A stretch of DNA of 64,000 nucleotides from Sphingomonadales bacterium 28-55-16 (GTDB taxonomy: Bacteria; Pseudomonadota; Alphaproteobacteria; Sphingomonadales; Sphingomonadaceae): NCBI GenBank assembly GCA_002278855.1, contig NCGG01000006.1, positions 97,689-161,688 on the forward strand, given 5' to 3'. A program made the position numbers and the translations under genes. The notes below the pieces were generated by a model. That model did no database searches and was not told where the DNA came from. It worked only from the letters and a program-made list of their open reading frames with translations. This document shows, in pieces, positions 42,238-51,393 of the stretch. Position 1 is the stretch's first letter. Each line of letters opens with the position of its first letter.

Positions 42238-43578
42238 ATGGACGATGTGCGCGGATTTGAAGCATATGGATCAGACCTTGGGCCCGACATGCCGCCCTAT
42301 GTACTTTTCGATGATGAGGATGCCGGGATGGACCCCCCGCCGGTCATTTCCGGCGACGAGCGCCGCATGCAGGTGCGTGCCTATAATTTTTGGACGTCAC
42401 AACTGCATGAAAAAAATTATCCCAATATCGCGGGGCTTGAACCAGAGGATATCCCGGATTTCCGTGACCATAGCGTGCTGCTTGACTTCACATCAGGCAT
42501 AGAAAACCCGTCGATTGATTTTCTTGGTGCGGCATTGCGCAATGAATGCGGTCTGGACGCGCATATTGCCTGTCTGAATGACGTACCACGTGGGTCGCTG
42601 TTGTCCCGGATTACCGACCATTGTCTGCAAATCATCGCCAACCGCGCGCCGATCGGGTTCGAAGCCGAATTCACGAGCGATCGCGGCTATGCCATGATGT
42701 ATCGCGGCATTTTGCTGCCATATTCGTCGGACGATGACATGATCGATTATGTGTATGGTGTCATCAATTGGAAAGAAGTCGCATCCGAAGAGATCCGCGC
42801 GCCGCTTCAGCAAGGGCTAGAGCAATCTTTGGCATCGGTGCAGCGTCCTTCGGAACAGCTGCCCGCTGGGGAAGATCAAAGGGTGGCAAGCCATATATTT
42901 GATACTGGCCCTTATGCAGATTTGAATGACAATGGCGTTTTTGCAATTCCCGAGCTGCTTCTAGATACCCCGATGTTGGAAAAAGCCCGGCTTGCCGATT
43001 GGCTGGACGCAGCGCGGCAATACGCCGATTTGGCGCGCAATTCTGAGCGGCGGACGCGCGATGCTTTGTATCAAGCGATTGGCCGCGCGCATGACTTTGC
43101 GCTCATGGCCGCGGAATATCCCAAGGAATATGCAGCCTTGTTGCGCGATGTTGGCATGACGGTGCAGGAGCGCGCACCGTTCACACCCATCGTCAAATTG
43201 GTGTTTGGCGCTGGCTATGACAAAACCCGGTTGACCGAATTCGCATCGGTACTTCAGTTTGCGCAGCGCAATGCAGTCCCCATGGGCGGTCTCGCCGACC
43301 TCCTCGCCAAATATGACGGCGGCTTGAAAGCGATCATCAATATCGAACGTTGCGCGAGAAAATTGGCCGCAGGCATTGATTTTTCGCCATCTTCTGTCGA
43401 CCCCCGCCCGCGCTTACGCTCCGCACGCAAAAGGGATTTGTCTGAATTTGCCGGCGCAGGTGATGAATTTATCTTGCTGGTCGGCCGTCGCGAAGCTGAT
43501 GGCAGCATGTCCATTGTCGGCGCAGTTAAAGGCGATGCCGCGCTGACGGAAAAGGCATTACGCAAAGCCGACGTCTGA
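42238..43578 (+). CDS. PAS-like sensory domain protein without recognised output domain
   Basis: The 446-residue soluble protein has an N-terminal region (about 30-190) resembling the PAS_5-type sensory fold of alphaproteobacterial regulators. It includes DFRDHSVLLDFTSGIENPSI, CLNDVPRGSLLSRITDHCLQ, EAEFTSDRGYAMMYRGILLP and IDYVYGVINWKE. The rest (residues 200-446) is helical and acidic, with RNSERRTRDALYQAIGRAHD and PFTPIVKLVFGAGYDKTRLT. I see no HTH, kinase, GGDEF or EAL motif. It stands alone between glpK and dapE. A role in stress or cell-cycle signalling is a guess based on the PAS-like part. Confidence 0.65.
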   Translation: MDDVRGFEAYGSDLGPDMPPYVLFDDEDAGMDPPPVISGDERRMQVRAYNFWTSQLHEKNYPNIAGLEPEDIPDFRDHSVLLDFTSGIENPSIDFLGAALRNECGLDAHIACLNDVPRGSLLSRITDHCLQIIANRAPIGFEAEFTSDRGYAMMYRGILLPYSSDDDMIDYVYGVINWKEVASEEIRAPLQQGLEQSLASVQRPSEQLPAGEDQRVASHIFDTGPYADLNDNGVFAIPELLLDTPMLEKARLADWLDAARQYADLARNSERRTRDALYQAIGRAHDFALMAAEYPKEYAALLRDVGMTVQERAPFTPIVKLVFGAGYDKTRLTEFASVLQFAQRNAVPMGGLADLLAKYDGGLKAIINIERCARKLAAGIDFSPSSVDPRPRLRSARKRDLSEFAGAGDEFILLVGRREADGSMSIVGAVKGDAALTEKALRKADV

Positions 43579-43617
43579 CTTGTTTTGGGTCCCATTTATC
43601 CGTAACGCTTCGGATCA

Positions 43618-44757
43618 ATGACCAATAGCTATGCACTTGACTACGCCCAACGCCTGATTGCTTGTGAAAGCGTCACGCCCGCCACCGGCGCCGTTTTCGA
43701 TGTGCTTGAGGACATACTGACGCCACTAGGCTTTACCGTCGCGCGTTTCATTTCAGGCGCGGACGATGACAACCCAGCCCATGGCGCGCCTGTTGAAAAT
43801 CTATTCGCGATCCGCGCAGCCGGCGGGCGGCATTTTGCTTTTGCCGGGCATGTCGACGTTGTGCCGCCCGGCGATGGCTGGGCCAGCAATCCCTTCGTTC
43901 CAGAGGTGAAAGGTGACCTTTTACATGGCCGTGGTGCGGTCGACATGAAGGGCAGCATCGCCGCCTTTGTCGCTGCGCTGCACGACATTCCGAAGGACGC
44001 AGGAACGATCAGCATGATCATCACGGGCGATGAAGAAGGTCCAGCTATTCACGGCACACGGGCGTTGATCACGCATATGCAGGCGCGTGATGATATTCCT
44101 GATGCATGCCTTGTCGGCGAACCGACCAGCGTCAACCGGCTGGGCGACATGATGAAAATTGGTCGGCGCGGCTCCGTCAATATGTGGATTTCGGTCGCGG
44201 GAACGCAGGGCCATGTCGCGTACCCGCATCTCGCAGACAACCCTATCCCCAAGCTTGTTGCTATTCTGGCAGAAATTGAAGCCATCACGCTCGATGAAGG
44301 CACCGACTGGTTCCAAGCGAGCAATATCGAGATCACCGATCTGAATGTTGGGAACAAGGCGACCAACGTCATTCCAGCCAAAGCCGAAGCGCGATTGTCG
44401 ATCCGCTTCAACGATTTGCACAATGGCGAGGCGCTTGTTGCGCGCCTCCGTGAGCTTGTTGAGGGCCATGGGGGTGCACTGACTGCCATGATCTCTGGGG
44501 AGGCCTTCCTGACCCCTCCTGGCGCGCTTTCAGACGCCATATCTGAGGCAGTTGAGTCTGTTGTCGGCATCGCACCCGAACCATCGACCACCGGCGGCAC
44601 TTCGGACGCCCGTTTCCTGACCAAAATATGCCCAGTGGTCGAGTTTGGCCTGTGCAATGCGACCATGCATAAGCTGGATGAAGCCGTCGCCATAGCCGAC
44701 TTGGCGGCACTGACCGAGATTTATCGGCGCGTTGCGCTTAAAATGCTCGCGGCCTAG
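43618..44757 (+). CDS. dapE: Succinyl-diaminopimelate desuccinylase
   Basis: DapE, a dizinc M20-family hydrolase, cleaves N-succinyl-LL-diaminopimelate for lysine and peptidoglycan. The 379-residue product has RAAGGRHFAFAGHVDVVPPG, DLLHGRGAVDMKGSIAAF, IITGDEEGPAIHGTRALI (catalytic EE pair), ACLVGEPTSVNRLGDMMKIG and the C-terminal STTGGTSDARFLTKICPVVE. All metal ligands (H, D, E, E, H) can be placed; the last is in CNATMHKLDEAVAI. dapB, another gene of the pathway, is near 62 kb. It converges with the Smr gene with a four-base overlap. Confidence 0.96.
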   Translation: MTNSYALDYAQRLIACESVTPATGAVFDVLEDILTPLGFTVARFISGADDDNPAHGAPVENLFAIRAAGGRHFAFAGHVDVVPPGDGWASNPFVPEVKGDLLHGRGAVDMKGSIAAFVAALHDIPKDAGTISMIITGDEEGPAIHGTRALITHMQARDDIPDACLVGEPTSVNRLGDMMKIGRRGSVNMWISVAGTQGHVAYPHLADNPIPKLVAILAEIEAITLDEGTDWFQASNIEITDLNVGNKATNVIPAKAEARLSIRFNDLHNGEALVARLRELVEGHGGALTAMISGEAFLTPPGALSDAISEAVESVVGIAPEPSTTGGTSDARFLTKICPVVEFGLCNATMHKLDEAVAIADLAALTEIYRRVALKMLAA

Positions 44758-45308
44758 CTTTTCAGCATGATGTAAAGCGCGCCTGCGCCGCCATGGCGGG
44801 GATGGGCATTGCGTACCGCCGAAATATGATGCGCGTGCCGCGATGCCGCCAACCAATCACGGACAACGGCAGCAATCGCCCCTCTCCCCTCGCCGCTTGC
44901 GCGATCATGCGCGCGCGGTTTGCCTGTTACCAGCAACACCACTTTCATCCGTTGCGATATTGCCTGTTCAAGCGCGCCATCGAGACGGTTATAGGCCAGC
45001 GACAAGGATGCATCGTGCAAGTCGATGCTGACATCCGGGATGATGCTGCCCCGCGTAATGCGCCGGTCCCAATGTCCGTCAAGATTATGCGGAACAGGCG
45101 CGATTTTGCTTTGGTTAAGCGCTGGTTTTGGTTTTGAGTCGACCGGGACAGGCTTTGGCTTTGCACTTAAAAACTTTGCCAACACAGCCTTGTCCGCAGA
45201 TGGCGTTGCAACCGGCACTGGCTTTGGCTTACCGCCGTGCATGGGTTTTACGGTCGCAATGACCTTGCCCCATAGGGACTTCTCGGTGCTGTCGAGATGC
45301 CGCGCCAT
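44754..45308 (-). CDS. Smr-domain protein
   Basis: From the ATG at 45308 the product is 184 residues. An N-terminal Lys/Pro/Val-rich linker (VPVATPSADKAVLAKFLSAK and neighbours) is followed by an Smr domain of the MutS2 type (about 95-184). Its motifs are SIDLHDASLSLAYNRLDGAL (variant of LDLHGxT), VVLLVTGKPRAHDRASGEGR (GKG loop variant), and RHGGAGALYIML at the end. Smr domains nick or bind DNA/RNA. It lies seven bases after mltA. The frame could extend to 45485 inside mltA, without support. Confidence 0.87.
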   Translation of the reverse strand: MARHLDSTEKSLWGKVIATVKPMHGGKPKPVPVATPSADKAVLAKFLSAKPKPVPVDSKPKPALNQSKIAPVPHNLDGHWDRRITRGSIIPDVSIDLHDASLSLAYNRLDGALEQAISQRMKVVLLVTGKPRAHDRASGEGRGAIAAVVRDWLAASRHAHHISAVRNAHPRHGGAGALYIMLKS

Positions 45309-45315
45309 GGCAGCT

Positions 45316-46560
45316 TTAAATCCCGAGCCGCGCGACCGCAGCCTTTGGCAAGAAAAGGAGCGCGGCTCCGCGTGCTGCCATGCCACCGGCAATAGCACGG
45401 GCGCGATCACCCGCCCCCCAGAATGTATCGACGCGGTTGGCGCCTTTGATGGCCCCGCCAGTGTCTTGCGCGATCCAAATGCCATTGGGTTCTGCGCGGT
45501 CCATCGATAACCACAGCGGCGCGCCGAGTGGGATATATTTCACATCGACCGCAACGCTTGCTTCACCCACAACAGGATAGCCCATGGCCCCCAAAGGACC
45601 AGCGCCCGTCAACTCGCGGAAAAACACATAGCTTTTGTTTTCCTGCATGATTTTGCGTCCTTCATCAGGATTGGCACGCAAATAGGTAACAATACCCTGC
45701 ATCGACCCGTCGGTTATCAGCCCACGCTCCTTCATTACGCGTCCGATGCCGGTATATCCGCGCCCATTTTGGCTTTCATAGCCAATGCGCATCACGCCAC
45801 CGTCTGGCAGCCTAAGCCGGCCAGACCCCTGGATTTGCAAAAAGAAGAACTCGATAGGGTCAACCGCGTAAGCGATTTCGAGACCGCGTCCGGCAAGCGC
45901 GCCGTTTTCGATGACGGCCCGGTCGTCATATTGCACCAGCTTGGTACCCGTTACCTTGCCCCTGATGCTTCTGCCTTTCAGATCTTCCGAAAATAGCCCA
46001 AGATCAACGTCGATAAGGTCCGTCGGTCGTTTGTAGATCGGAACATTGCATGATGCTTGTGCGGTGCGGCAGCCCGCAATTTCGGGTTCATAATAACCCG
46101 TGGCAAATGCCTTGCCATCGCCAACCTGCACCGCATCCATATACGCAGCGAAAAAGGATATGGCATCGCCCGTCCATGTTTTTACGGCGTCACAGGCGGG
46201 TATCCAGTCACTGCCTTCGGTAAGGCCGCTAGTATCGTTACGCCGAACAAGGCCGGGGCAGCTTGTTTTGAAACTGTCCATGGCCAGCGTCGCCTTGCGC
46301 GGATCAACTTGCAAGGTACCGATTTGCGGACCGCGCACAACGCCTAAAGTCGCCGCAGTCGTCCCATCACCCGTTTGCACCGCTGGCGCTAAGGTCGCGT
46401 CAGGAATTGATGGGATCGGCTTGGCCGGCCTATCTTGCGCAGGTCGTGCCGAAGCCACCCGACCGGACGGTGTCGCAGGTCCCCCATTGGGGATGATCCC
46501 GCCTGAACAAGCAGACAGCGTAAGTGCGGATAAACCGAGAGCTAAAAGGGCGCGTATCAT
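45316..46560 (-). CDS. mltA: Membrane-bound lytic murein transglycosylase A
   Basis: MltA cleaves peptidoglycan between MurNAc and GlcNAc with 1,6-anhydro ring formation. The 414-residue product starts with a lipoprotein signal (MIRALLALGLSALTLSACSG, lipobox LSAC), placing it at the outer membrane. The MltA domain includes GDGKAFATGYYEPEIAGCRT. The C-terminal 3D domain carries the catalytic aspartate region IWIAQDTGGAIKGANRVDTF and FWGAGDRARAIAGGMAARG. It follows the Tim44-like gene by 12 bases and precedes smr. Confidence 0.94.
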   Translation of the reverse strand: MIRALLALGLSALTLSACSGGIIPNGGPATPSGRVASARPAQDRPAKPIPSIPDATLAPAVQTGDGTTAATLGVVRGPQIGTLQVDPRKATLAMDSFKTSCPGLVRRNDTSGLTEGSDWIPACDAVKTWTGDAISFFAAYMDAVQVGDGKAFATGYYEPEIAGCRTAQASCNVPIYKRPTDLIDVDLGLFSEDLKGRSIRGKVTGTKLVQYDDRAVIENGALAGRGLEIAYAVDPIEFFFLQIQGSGRLRLPDGGVMRIGYESQNGRGYTGIGRVMKERGLITDGSMQGIVTYLRANPDEGRKIMQENKSYVFFRELTGAGPLGAMGYPVVGEASVAVDVKYIPLGAPLWLSMDRAEPNGIWIAQDTGGAIKGANRVDTFWGAGDRARAIAGGMAARGAALLFLPKAAVARLGI

Positions 46561-46572
46561 CGCCCAGATGAA

Positions 46573-47232
46573 TCAGACCGTATCGGTTTCGTCAAGCTTC
46601 CAGTTTCGGCTGCTCGACTTAACGTCACGCATGAAGGTCCAAATATCATGCGTTTCAACGGCATCGGTCATCGAGCCACCAATGATATTTCCATCGGCAT
46701 CCTTAACCATAGCGGCAATGTCGGCATCGAAACGAACCGAAATGCGGGCCATCGGATGATCGTAGCTGGCATCAACAATTCGGATGTCATCAATACGCAC
46801 CAGACGATTCTCAAGCGTTTCACCACGTGTGGTACGGCCATCAATAGCCTCGGCAAAGCTCTCGTACACATCGTCATCGCACAAGAAGCGCAATGCTTCT
46901 TTATCGCCCTTCCAATAAGCTTCCAATATCATCTTATACGCAGTCTTTGAGCCTTCGACAAAAAGCCCAAGATCAAAGCTGCGGTCGGCATTAGCGATTG
47001 CCTTGAGGCCGCTCTGCGCCGCCATATCTGCGTTTGTCGCATCGAGCGATGGCAAGGCCGACGCGCTGTCGCCACCGGCAGATGGCTGACGGACAAGTGG
47101 CGGGTTCGCCGTTTCAATGGGACGGCGTGCAACTGGTTCCTGTTCGTGCCCCGTACGTTTGCCAAGCACGGAATACAGGCGGAGGCCCAAGAAAGCTGCA
47201 ACAAGAGCAAGCAATACAATAGTGAACGTCAC
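46573..47232 (-). CDS. Tim44/TimA-like domain protein
   Basis: The 219-residue product has one N-terminal membrane helix (TFTIVLLALVAAFLGLRLYS), a linker rich in Pro/Arg/Ser, and a Tim44-like domain from about residue 80. That domain includes FVEGSKTAYKMILEAYWKGD, LRFLCDDDVYESFAEAIDGR and the central HPMARISVRFDADIAAMVKD. In Caulobacter the orthologue TimA is an inner-membrane protein of uncertain role. The start is the GTG at 47232, with GGAG five bases upstream; the frame could extend to 47301. It is divergent from secB. Confidence 0.87.
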   Translation of the reverse strand: MTFTIVLLALVAAFLGLRLYSVLGKRTGHEQEPVARRPIETANPPLVRQPSAGGDSASALPSLDATNADMAAQSGLKAIANADRSFDLGLFVEGSKTAYKMILEAYWKGDKEALRFLCDDDVYESFAEAIDGRTTRGETLENRLVRIDDIRIVDASYDHPMARISVRFDADIAAMVKDADGNIIGGSMTDAVETHDIWTFMRDVKSSSRNWKLDETDTV

Positions 47233-47471
47233 GACGTCTCCATCCCGCAAAAATATAATGACTTTTGCTGTGCAATTGTGACTGCTCAGCTTTGCCTTCA
47301 AAACATATAAGCATTAATGATGCGGGTTTCAAAGGGCTTTACCCAAAGAAAATTGCGGCTAACCGCAAGTGCAAGTATCATTGCCCTTTGACAGCACGCC
47401 TGCTAGGCGCCACGGCCATCAACAGTCGCATCATCCCGACCGATTCAACAGATAAGAAAGCACGACATATC
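47233..47471. other. secB upstream region with inverted repeat
   Basis: This gap of 239 bases separates the divergent Tim44-like gene and secB. It holds a small perfect stem GCGG-CTAA-CCGC at about 47355-47366. A longer-range inverted repeat, TCAAAGGGC (47329-47337) with GCCCTTTGA (47383-47391), encloses that stem. Together they could fold as one branched structure in the secB leader. No known riboswitch or RNA family is recognised. Confidence 0.35.
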
Positions 47472-47981
47472 ATGGCTGACGAAACAGGCACCATCGTTTC
47501 CGAAAACGTAAAAGCCAATGGCGAAGACACCACACCCGCCGTCGGAATGTTAAACCAGTACATCAAGGACTTGTCAGTCGAAAATCCGCATGCTCCGCAC
47601 AGCTTTAGCTGGGATGGCGCGCCGCAGATTGATGTTCAAGTCAACATTCAAGCCAATGCGATCACCGATGAAGTGCATGAAATCACCCTGAAGCTCGCTG
47701 TAAAAGCAGAGAGCGACGATGGCGTGCATTTCTCTGTTGAGCTTGATTACGGCACCTTGTTCGGTTTGCGCAATGTTTCCGAAGAACAGGCGCATCCTTT
47801 CTTATTTGGTGAAGCGCCCCGCTTGATGTTCCCATTCGCACGCCGAATTGTTGCTGACGCCGTGCGGGACGCAGGCTATCCGCCGTTGGTGCTTGAACCG
47901 ATCGATTTTAACGCGCTTTACATCCAGCAGTTGGCACAAGCGCAACAAATGGCAGAGACACAGCCTGCCGGCGAAGCCTGA
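47472..47981 (+). CDS. secB: Protein-export chaperone SecB
   Basis: SecB is a tetrameric cytoplasmic chaperone that keeps precursors unfolded and hands them to SecA. The 169-residue product has the core MLNQYIKDLSVENPHAPHSF, IDVQVNIQANAITDEVHEIT, and the SecA-contact region DYGTLFGLRNVSEEQAHPFL. LLIECPR-like GEAPRLMFPFARRIVADAVR and YPPLVLEPIDFNALYIQQL end the domain. The frame is open further upstream to 47265 but starts properly at the ATG at 47472. It is divergent from the Tim44-like gene. Confidence 0.96.
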   Translation: MADETGTIVSENVKANGEDTTPAVGMLNQYIKDLSVENPHAPHSFSWDGAPQIDVQVNIQANAITDEVHEITLKLAVKAESDDGVHFSVELDYGTLFGLRNVSEEQAHPFLFGEAPRLMFPFARRIVADAVRDAGYPPLVLEPIDFNALYIQQLAQAQQMAETQPAGEA

Positions 47982-48004
47982 AGCCGGCAGCGCCAGGTGA
48001 ACAA

Positions 48005-49609
48005 ATGAGCCTGGTTCGTAACAGCATAACCATCGGGGGGCTGACATTAATCAGCCGCGTGCTTGGGCTTGTGCGCGACATGTTGATGGCGCGCTATGTC
48101 GGCGCGGGCCTTGCGTCCGATGCGTTTTTGATCGCATGGCGCTTGCCCAACCTGTTTCGGGCGCTGTTCGCCGAAGGTGCGTTTGCGGCCGTGTTCGTGC
48201 CGCTGTTTAACAAGAAAATGACCGAGGCCGAACGCGAGGAAGCAGGCAGCGGCCTAATCGCCGCGCGCGCCTTCGCCAGCCAAGTGCTTTCGGTTCTTTT
48301 TCCGTTTCTGGTGGTATTCACGGTCATCATGATGCTGGCCGCTGGCCCTATTGTCTGGGTCATGACCGGCGGTTTTCCCGATGGTGGGCCGGAGAAATTT
48401 GCATTGGCCCGGCACCTCACGATCATCACCTTCCCGTACCTCGCGCTCATATCCTTGGTTTCGTTACTGGGCGGAATATTGAACTCATTGAACCGCTTCT
48501 GGGTCAACGCCGCGGCACCCATATTGCTGAACATATGCATGATCATTGCGCTGGCATTCTTTCGGGGGGACAGCGAGGCTGAAGTTGCCATTACGCAAGC
48601 CGTCGCCGTCACGGTGTCCGGCGCGCTACAATTGCTTTGGCTGATATGGGCGTGTCACAAAGCAGGCGTTAATCTCAAACTTACAATGCCGCGCCTTAGC
48701 CCGGACGTAAAATTGATGCTGGCCTTGATCGCGCCTGCCGCCATTGGCCAAGGGGCGATCCAGTTTAACTTGCTGATCTCGACTTCACTTGCGGCACGGT
48801 TTCTACCCGAGGGTTCGGTATCCTGGCTCTATTACGCAGACCGCTTGAACCAGTTGCCACTTGGCCTGATCGGGATAGCTATTGGGACAGCTATATTGCC
48901 CGCGCTTTCGCGGCAGATTGCCGGTGCGGATAGCAAAGCAGCTTCCGACACACAAAATCGCGCTGTGGAGTTGGCCCTGTTCTTCGCGCTGCCTGCGACG
49001 GCCGCGCTTATTGTGTCGGCAATACCTATTGTGCACGGCATATTCGAACATGGTGCCTTCACCCCCGCCGACACGCGCGGCACGGCGGCGGTGCTGATGG
49101 CCTTTTCCGCCGGCGTCCCTGCTTATGTGCTTATCAAGGTATTGACCCCTGGCTTCTACGCGCGGAGCGACACAAAAACCCCGTTACGGCTCGCATTATG
49201 GGCCATGTTGGTAAACCTCATCGGTAACATCATTCTGATTTGGCCGTTGGCGCATATCGGTGTCGGCGTGGCGACCGCCATATCCGCTTGGGTAAATGTC
49301 GCATTGCTGTGGATCGCCTTGCGCAAACGCGGCCACATCGCAGTGGATGCCCGTTTGCGGCAAAAGGCCTGGCGTATTGTCTTGGCGGCGGTTGCCATGG
49401 GCATCGCGCTCTATTTTGGTAATGCACTCATCGAAGATCAGCTTGGTACTGGATTGTGGCGGCGCATCGCCGTTTTGTCGATATTGGTAAGCGCTGGCGG
49501 CGCGGTATATGCGCTGGCCATCTTAGTGTTCGGGGCGTACCGACTCAGTGAATTGAAATCCCTCCTCCGCCGGCGTGCAGTTGCGCCTGCGGCTCCTGCA
49601 AGCGAGTAA
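48005..49609 (+). CDS. murJ: Lipid II flippase MurJ (MviN)
   Basis: MurJ flips lipid-linked peptidoglycan precursor across the inner membrane. The 534-residue product has about 14 hydrophobic segments. The N terminus [23 protein letters not shown] (shown in two parts) and [22 protein letters not shown] are family hallmarks. [20 protein letters not shown] occurs near residue 290, and [21 protein letters not shown] near 380. It lies 23 bases after secB and five bases before trpS. Confidence 0.96.
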   Translation: MSLVRNSITIGGLTLISRVLGLVRDMLMARYVGAGLASDAFLIAWRLPNLFRALFAEGAFAAVFVPLFNKKMTEAEREEAGSGLIAARAFASQVLSVLFPFLVVFTVIMMLAAGPIVWVMTGGFPDGGPEKFALARHLTIITFPYLALISLVSLLGGILNSLNRFWVNAAAPILLNICMIIALAFFRGDSEAEVAITQAVAVTVSGALQLLWLIWACHKAGVNLKLTMPRLSPDVKLMLALIAPAAIGQGAIQFNLLISTSLAARFLPEGSVSWLYYADRLNQLPLGLIGIAIGTAILPALSRQIAGADSKAASDTQNRAVELALFFALPATAALIVSAIPIVHGIFEHGAFTPADTRGTAAVLMAFSAGVPAYVLIKVLTPGFYARSDTKTPLRLALWAMLVNLIGNIILIWPLAHIGVGVATAISAWVNVALLWIALRKRGHIAVDARLRQKAWRIVLAAVAMGIALYFGNALIEDQLGTGLWRRIAVLSILVSAGGAVYALAILVFGAYRLSELKSLLRRRAVAPAAPASE

Positions 49610-49614
49610 CATAC

Positions 49615-50613
49615 ATGCGCGTCGTTTCTGGCATTCAGCCAACTGGTAACCTTCATCTGGGCAATTATCTGGGCGCGATCCGAAATTGGGTCAAAATGCA
49701 GGATGAAATGGAATGCCTGTATTTCCTTGCAGATTTGCACGCGATTTCGATGCCGCATGTGCCGGCGGAGCTGACCGCAAATACCCGCGAGATGGCGGCG
49801 GCATTGCTGGCCTGCGGGCTGGATAGCAACAAGGCCATCCTGTTCAATCAGGCGCGGGTCCCTGCCCATGCCGAGCTGCAATGGTTGCTGACGGGTACGG
49901 CCCGCATGGGTTGGCTCAACCGGATGACCCAGTTCAAGGACAAGTCTGGCAAAAACCGTGAAGGCGCCAGCATTGCCTTGTTTACCTACCCCGTCCTGCA
50001 AGCCGCTGATGTTTTATTGTATCAGGCAACACATGTCCCCGTAGGCGAAGACCAAAAACAGCATTTGGAACTTGCGCGCGACATTGCCCAGAAATTCAAT
50101 ACGGATTTCGGCAATGGCACAGAGATTTTCACTTTGCCCGACCCGATCATCCCCAAGGCGACGGCACGCATCATGAGCTTGCGTGACGGCAGCGCGAAAA
50201 TGTCGAAGTCTGACCCAAGCGATATGAGTCGCATCAACCTGACCGACGACGCCGACACGATCTTGAGCAAAATCAAGAAAGCCAAAACCGACCCAGAGCC
50301 ACTGCCCTCGGACCCAGATGGCCTTGAGGGCCGCCCCGAAGCCAAAAATCTTGTCGGTATTTACGCCGCCTTTGCCAACGAGACCGTCGCGGAGACGTTG
50401 ACACGATTTGGTGGCCAAGGTTTTGGGGCATTTAAACCGGCATTGGCGGAGATTGTAGTTGAACATCTACGTCCGATTTCCGAGCGCTTTACGGCGCTTA
50501 AGGATGATCATGAACAGATTGACGCCGCGCTGGCGAAGGGAGCCGCAAAAGCACGCGAATTGAGCGCACCCACATTAAAGGCGGCCTATGCTGCGCTTGG
50601 TTTACTGAGATGA
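49615..50613 (+). CDS. trpS: Tryptophan--tRNA ligase
   Basis: This class I aminoacyl-tRNA synthetase charges tRNA-Trp. The 332-residue product has [20 protein letters not shown] with the HIGH-type motif (HLGN), [32 protein letters not shown], and the KMSKS motif in [12 protein letters not shown] near residue 200. Length and motif spacing are standard. It is closely behind murJ and likely co-transcribed. Confidence 0.97.
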   Translation: MRVVSGIQPTGNLHLGNYLGAIRNWVKMQDEMECLYFLADLHAISMPHVPAELTANTREMAAALLACGLDSNKAILFNQARVPAHAELQWLLTGTARMGWLNRMTQFKDKSGKNREGASIALFTYPVLQAADVLLYQATHVPVGEDQKQHLELARDIAQKFNTDFGNGTEIFTLPDPIIPKATARIMSLRDGSAKMSKSDPSDMSRINLTDDADTILSKIKKAKTDPEPLPSDPDGLEGRPEAKNLVGIYAAFANETVAETLTRFGGQGFGAFKPALAEIVVEHLRPISERFTALKDDHEQIDAALAKGAAKARELSAPTLKAAYAALGLLR

Positions 50614-50636
50614 AAACACCCTTTTGTGTCGTTCAA

Positions 50637-50655
50637 CCCAAGTTCAGGGAAACTA
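50637..50655. repeat. Possible decayed copy of the REP-like element
   Basis: CCCAAGTTCAGGG lies in the gap after trpS. CAAGTTCAGG is identical to the right arm of the repeat at 61744-61805 (CAAGTTCAGGA). The other arm is not recognisable, so it may be a remnant or chance. Confidence 0.3.
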
Positions 50656-50717
50656 ACGCAAAGATTTGCAGTTATATATAATTCGGCGCTTGGCCGAGTC
50701 AGAAGGGATATGAACTG

Positions 50718-51371
50718 ATGAAAAAGGCCGCTTTGTTTTTGGCTCCGCTCGCGGTGCTTGCGCTTGGCGCCTGCGCCACACCGTTCAACGCCGAGGTATC
50801 GCGCTTTCAAGAACTTCCTGCCCCGCAAGGTCAGACCTTTGTCATTCGGGCGGCAAACCCTTCTAATGCAGGGGGTATCGAGTTCGGACAATATGCAGCT
50901 CTGGTCGCCACGGAGCTTCAGGAAGTCGGCTATGTCCCTGCGTCAGGCACCAATGCCGATATGACGGTTGTGCTCGATTACGCAGTGGATGAGGGCAAGG
51001 AACGCAACATCGTTCGACAGGACCCGTTTTATGACCCTTATTGGGGCATTGGAAGCTTTTACCGTCCTTATGTTGTCCGCACGCGCGCGGGCGCACGCTA
51101 TGTCGTCGGCTATTATGATCCGTTCCTCTACAGCGGCTTCAACCGTTCATTTGGTATCGACAGTTTTACGGTATACACCGCCAATCTTGAGATGAAGATT
51201 GATCGCAACAATGACGGCAAACGGCTGTTTGAAGGCAAAGCCGAAGCCAAATCGCGTTCAAACAAATTGCCTTATCTGGTGCCGAATTTAGTCGAAGCCA
51301 TGTTTACAGGCTTTCCCGGCAACGGCGGCGAGACCGTGCGGATCTCAGTTGCGCCGGAAGAAAAGCGCTAA
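50718..51371 (+). CDS. DUF4136 family lipoprotein
   Basis: The 217-residue product has a lipoprotein signal (MKKAALFLAPLAVLALGACA, lipobox LGAC) and the DUF4136 layout. TFVIRAANPSNAGGIEFGQY is followed by ATELQEVGYVPASGTNADMT, then a Tyr/Pro/Gly-rich stretch (YDPYWGIGSFYRPYVVRTRA), and LEMKIDRNNDGKRLFEGKAE. It is likely anchored in the outer membrane. The function of the family is unknown. A weak hairpin TCGGC-GCTTG-GCCGA lies upstream at 50683-50697, ahead of AAGGGAT. Confidence 0.85.
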   Translation: MKKAALFLAPLAVLALGACATPFNAEVSRFQELPAPQGQTFVIRAANPSNAGGIEFGQYAALVATELQEVGYVPASGTNADMTVVLDYAVDEGKERNIVRQDPFYDPYWGIGSFYRPYVVRTRAGARYVVGYYDPFLYSGFNRSFGIDSFTVYTANLEMKIDRNNDGKRLFEGKAEAKSRSNKLPYLVPNLVEAMFTGFPGNGGETVRISVAPEEKR

Positions 51372-51393
51372 GTGCGGCTAAAGTTGCGGCGCG

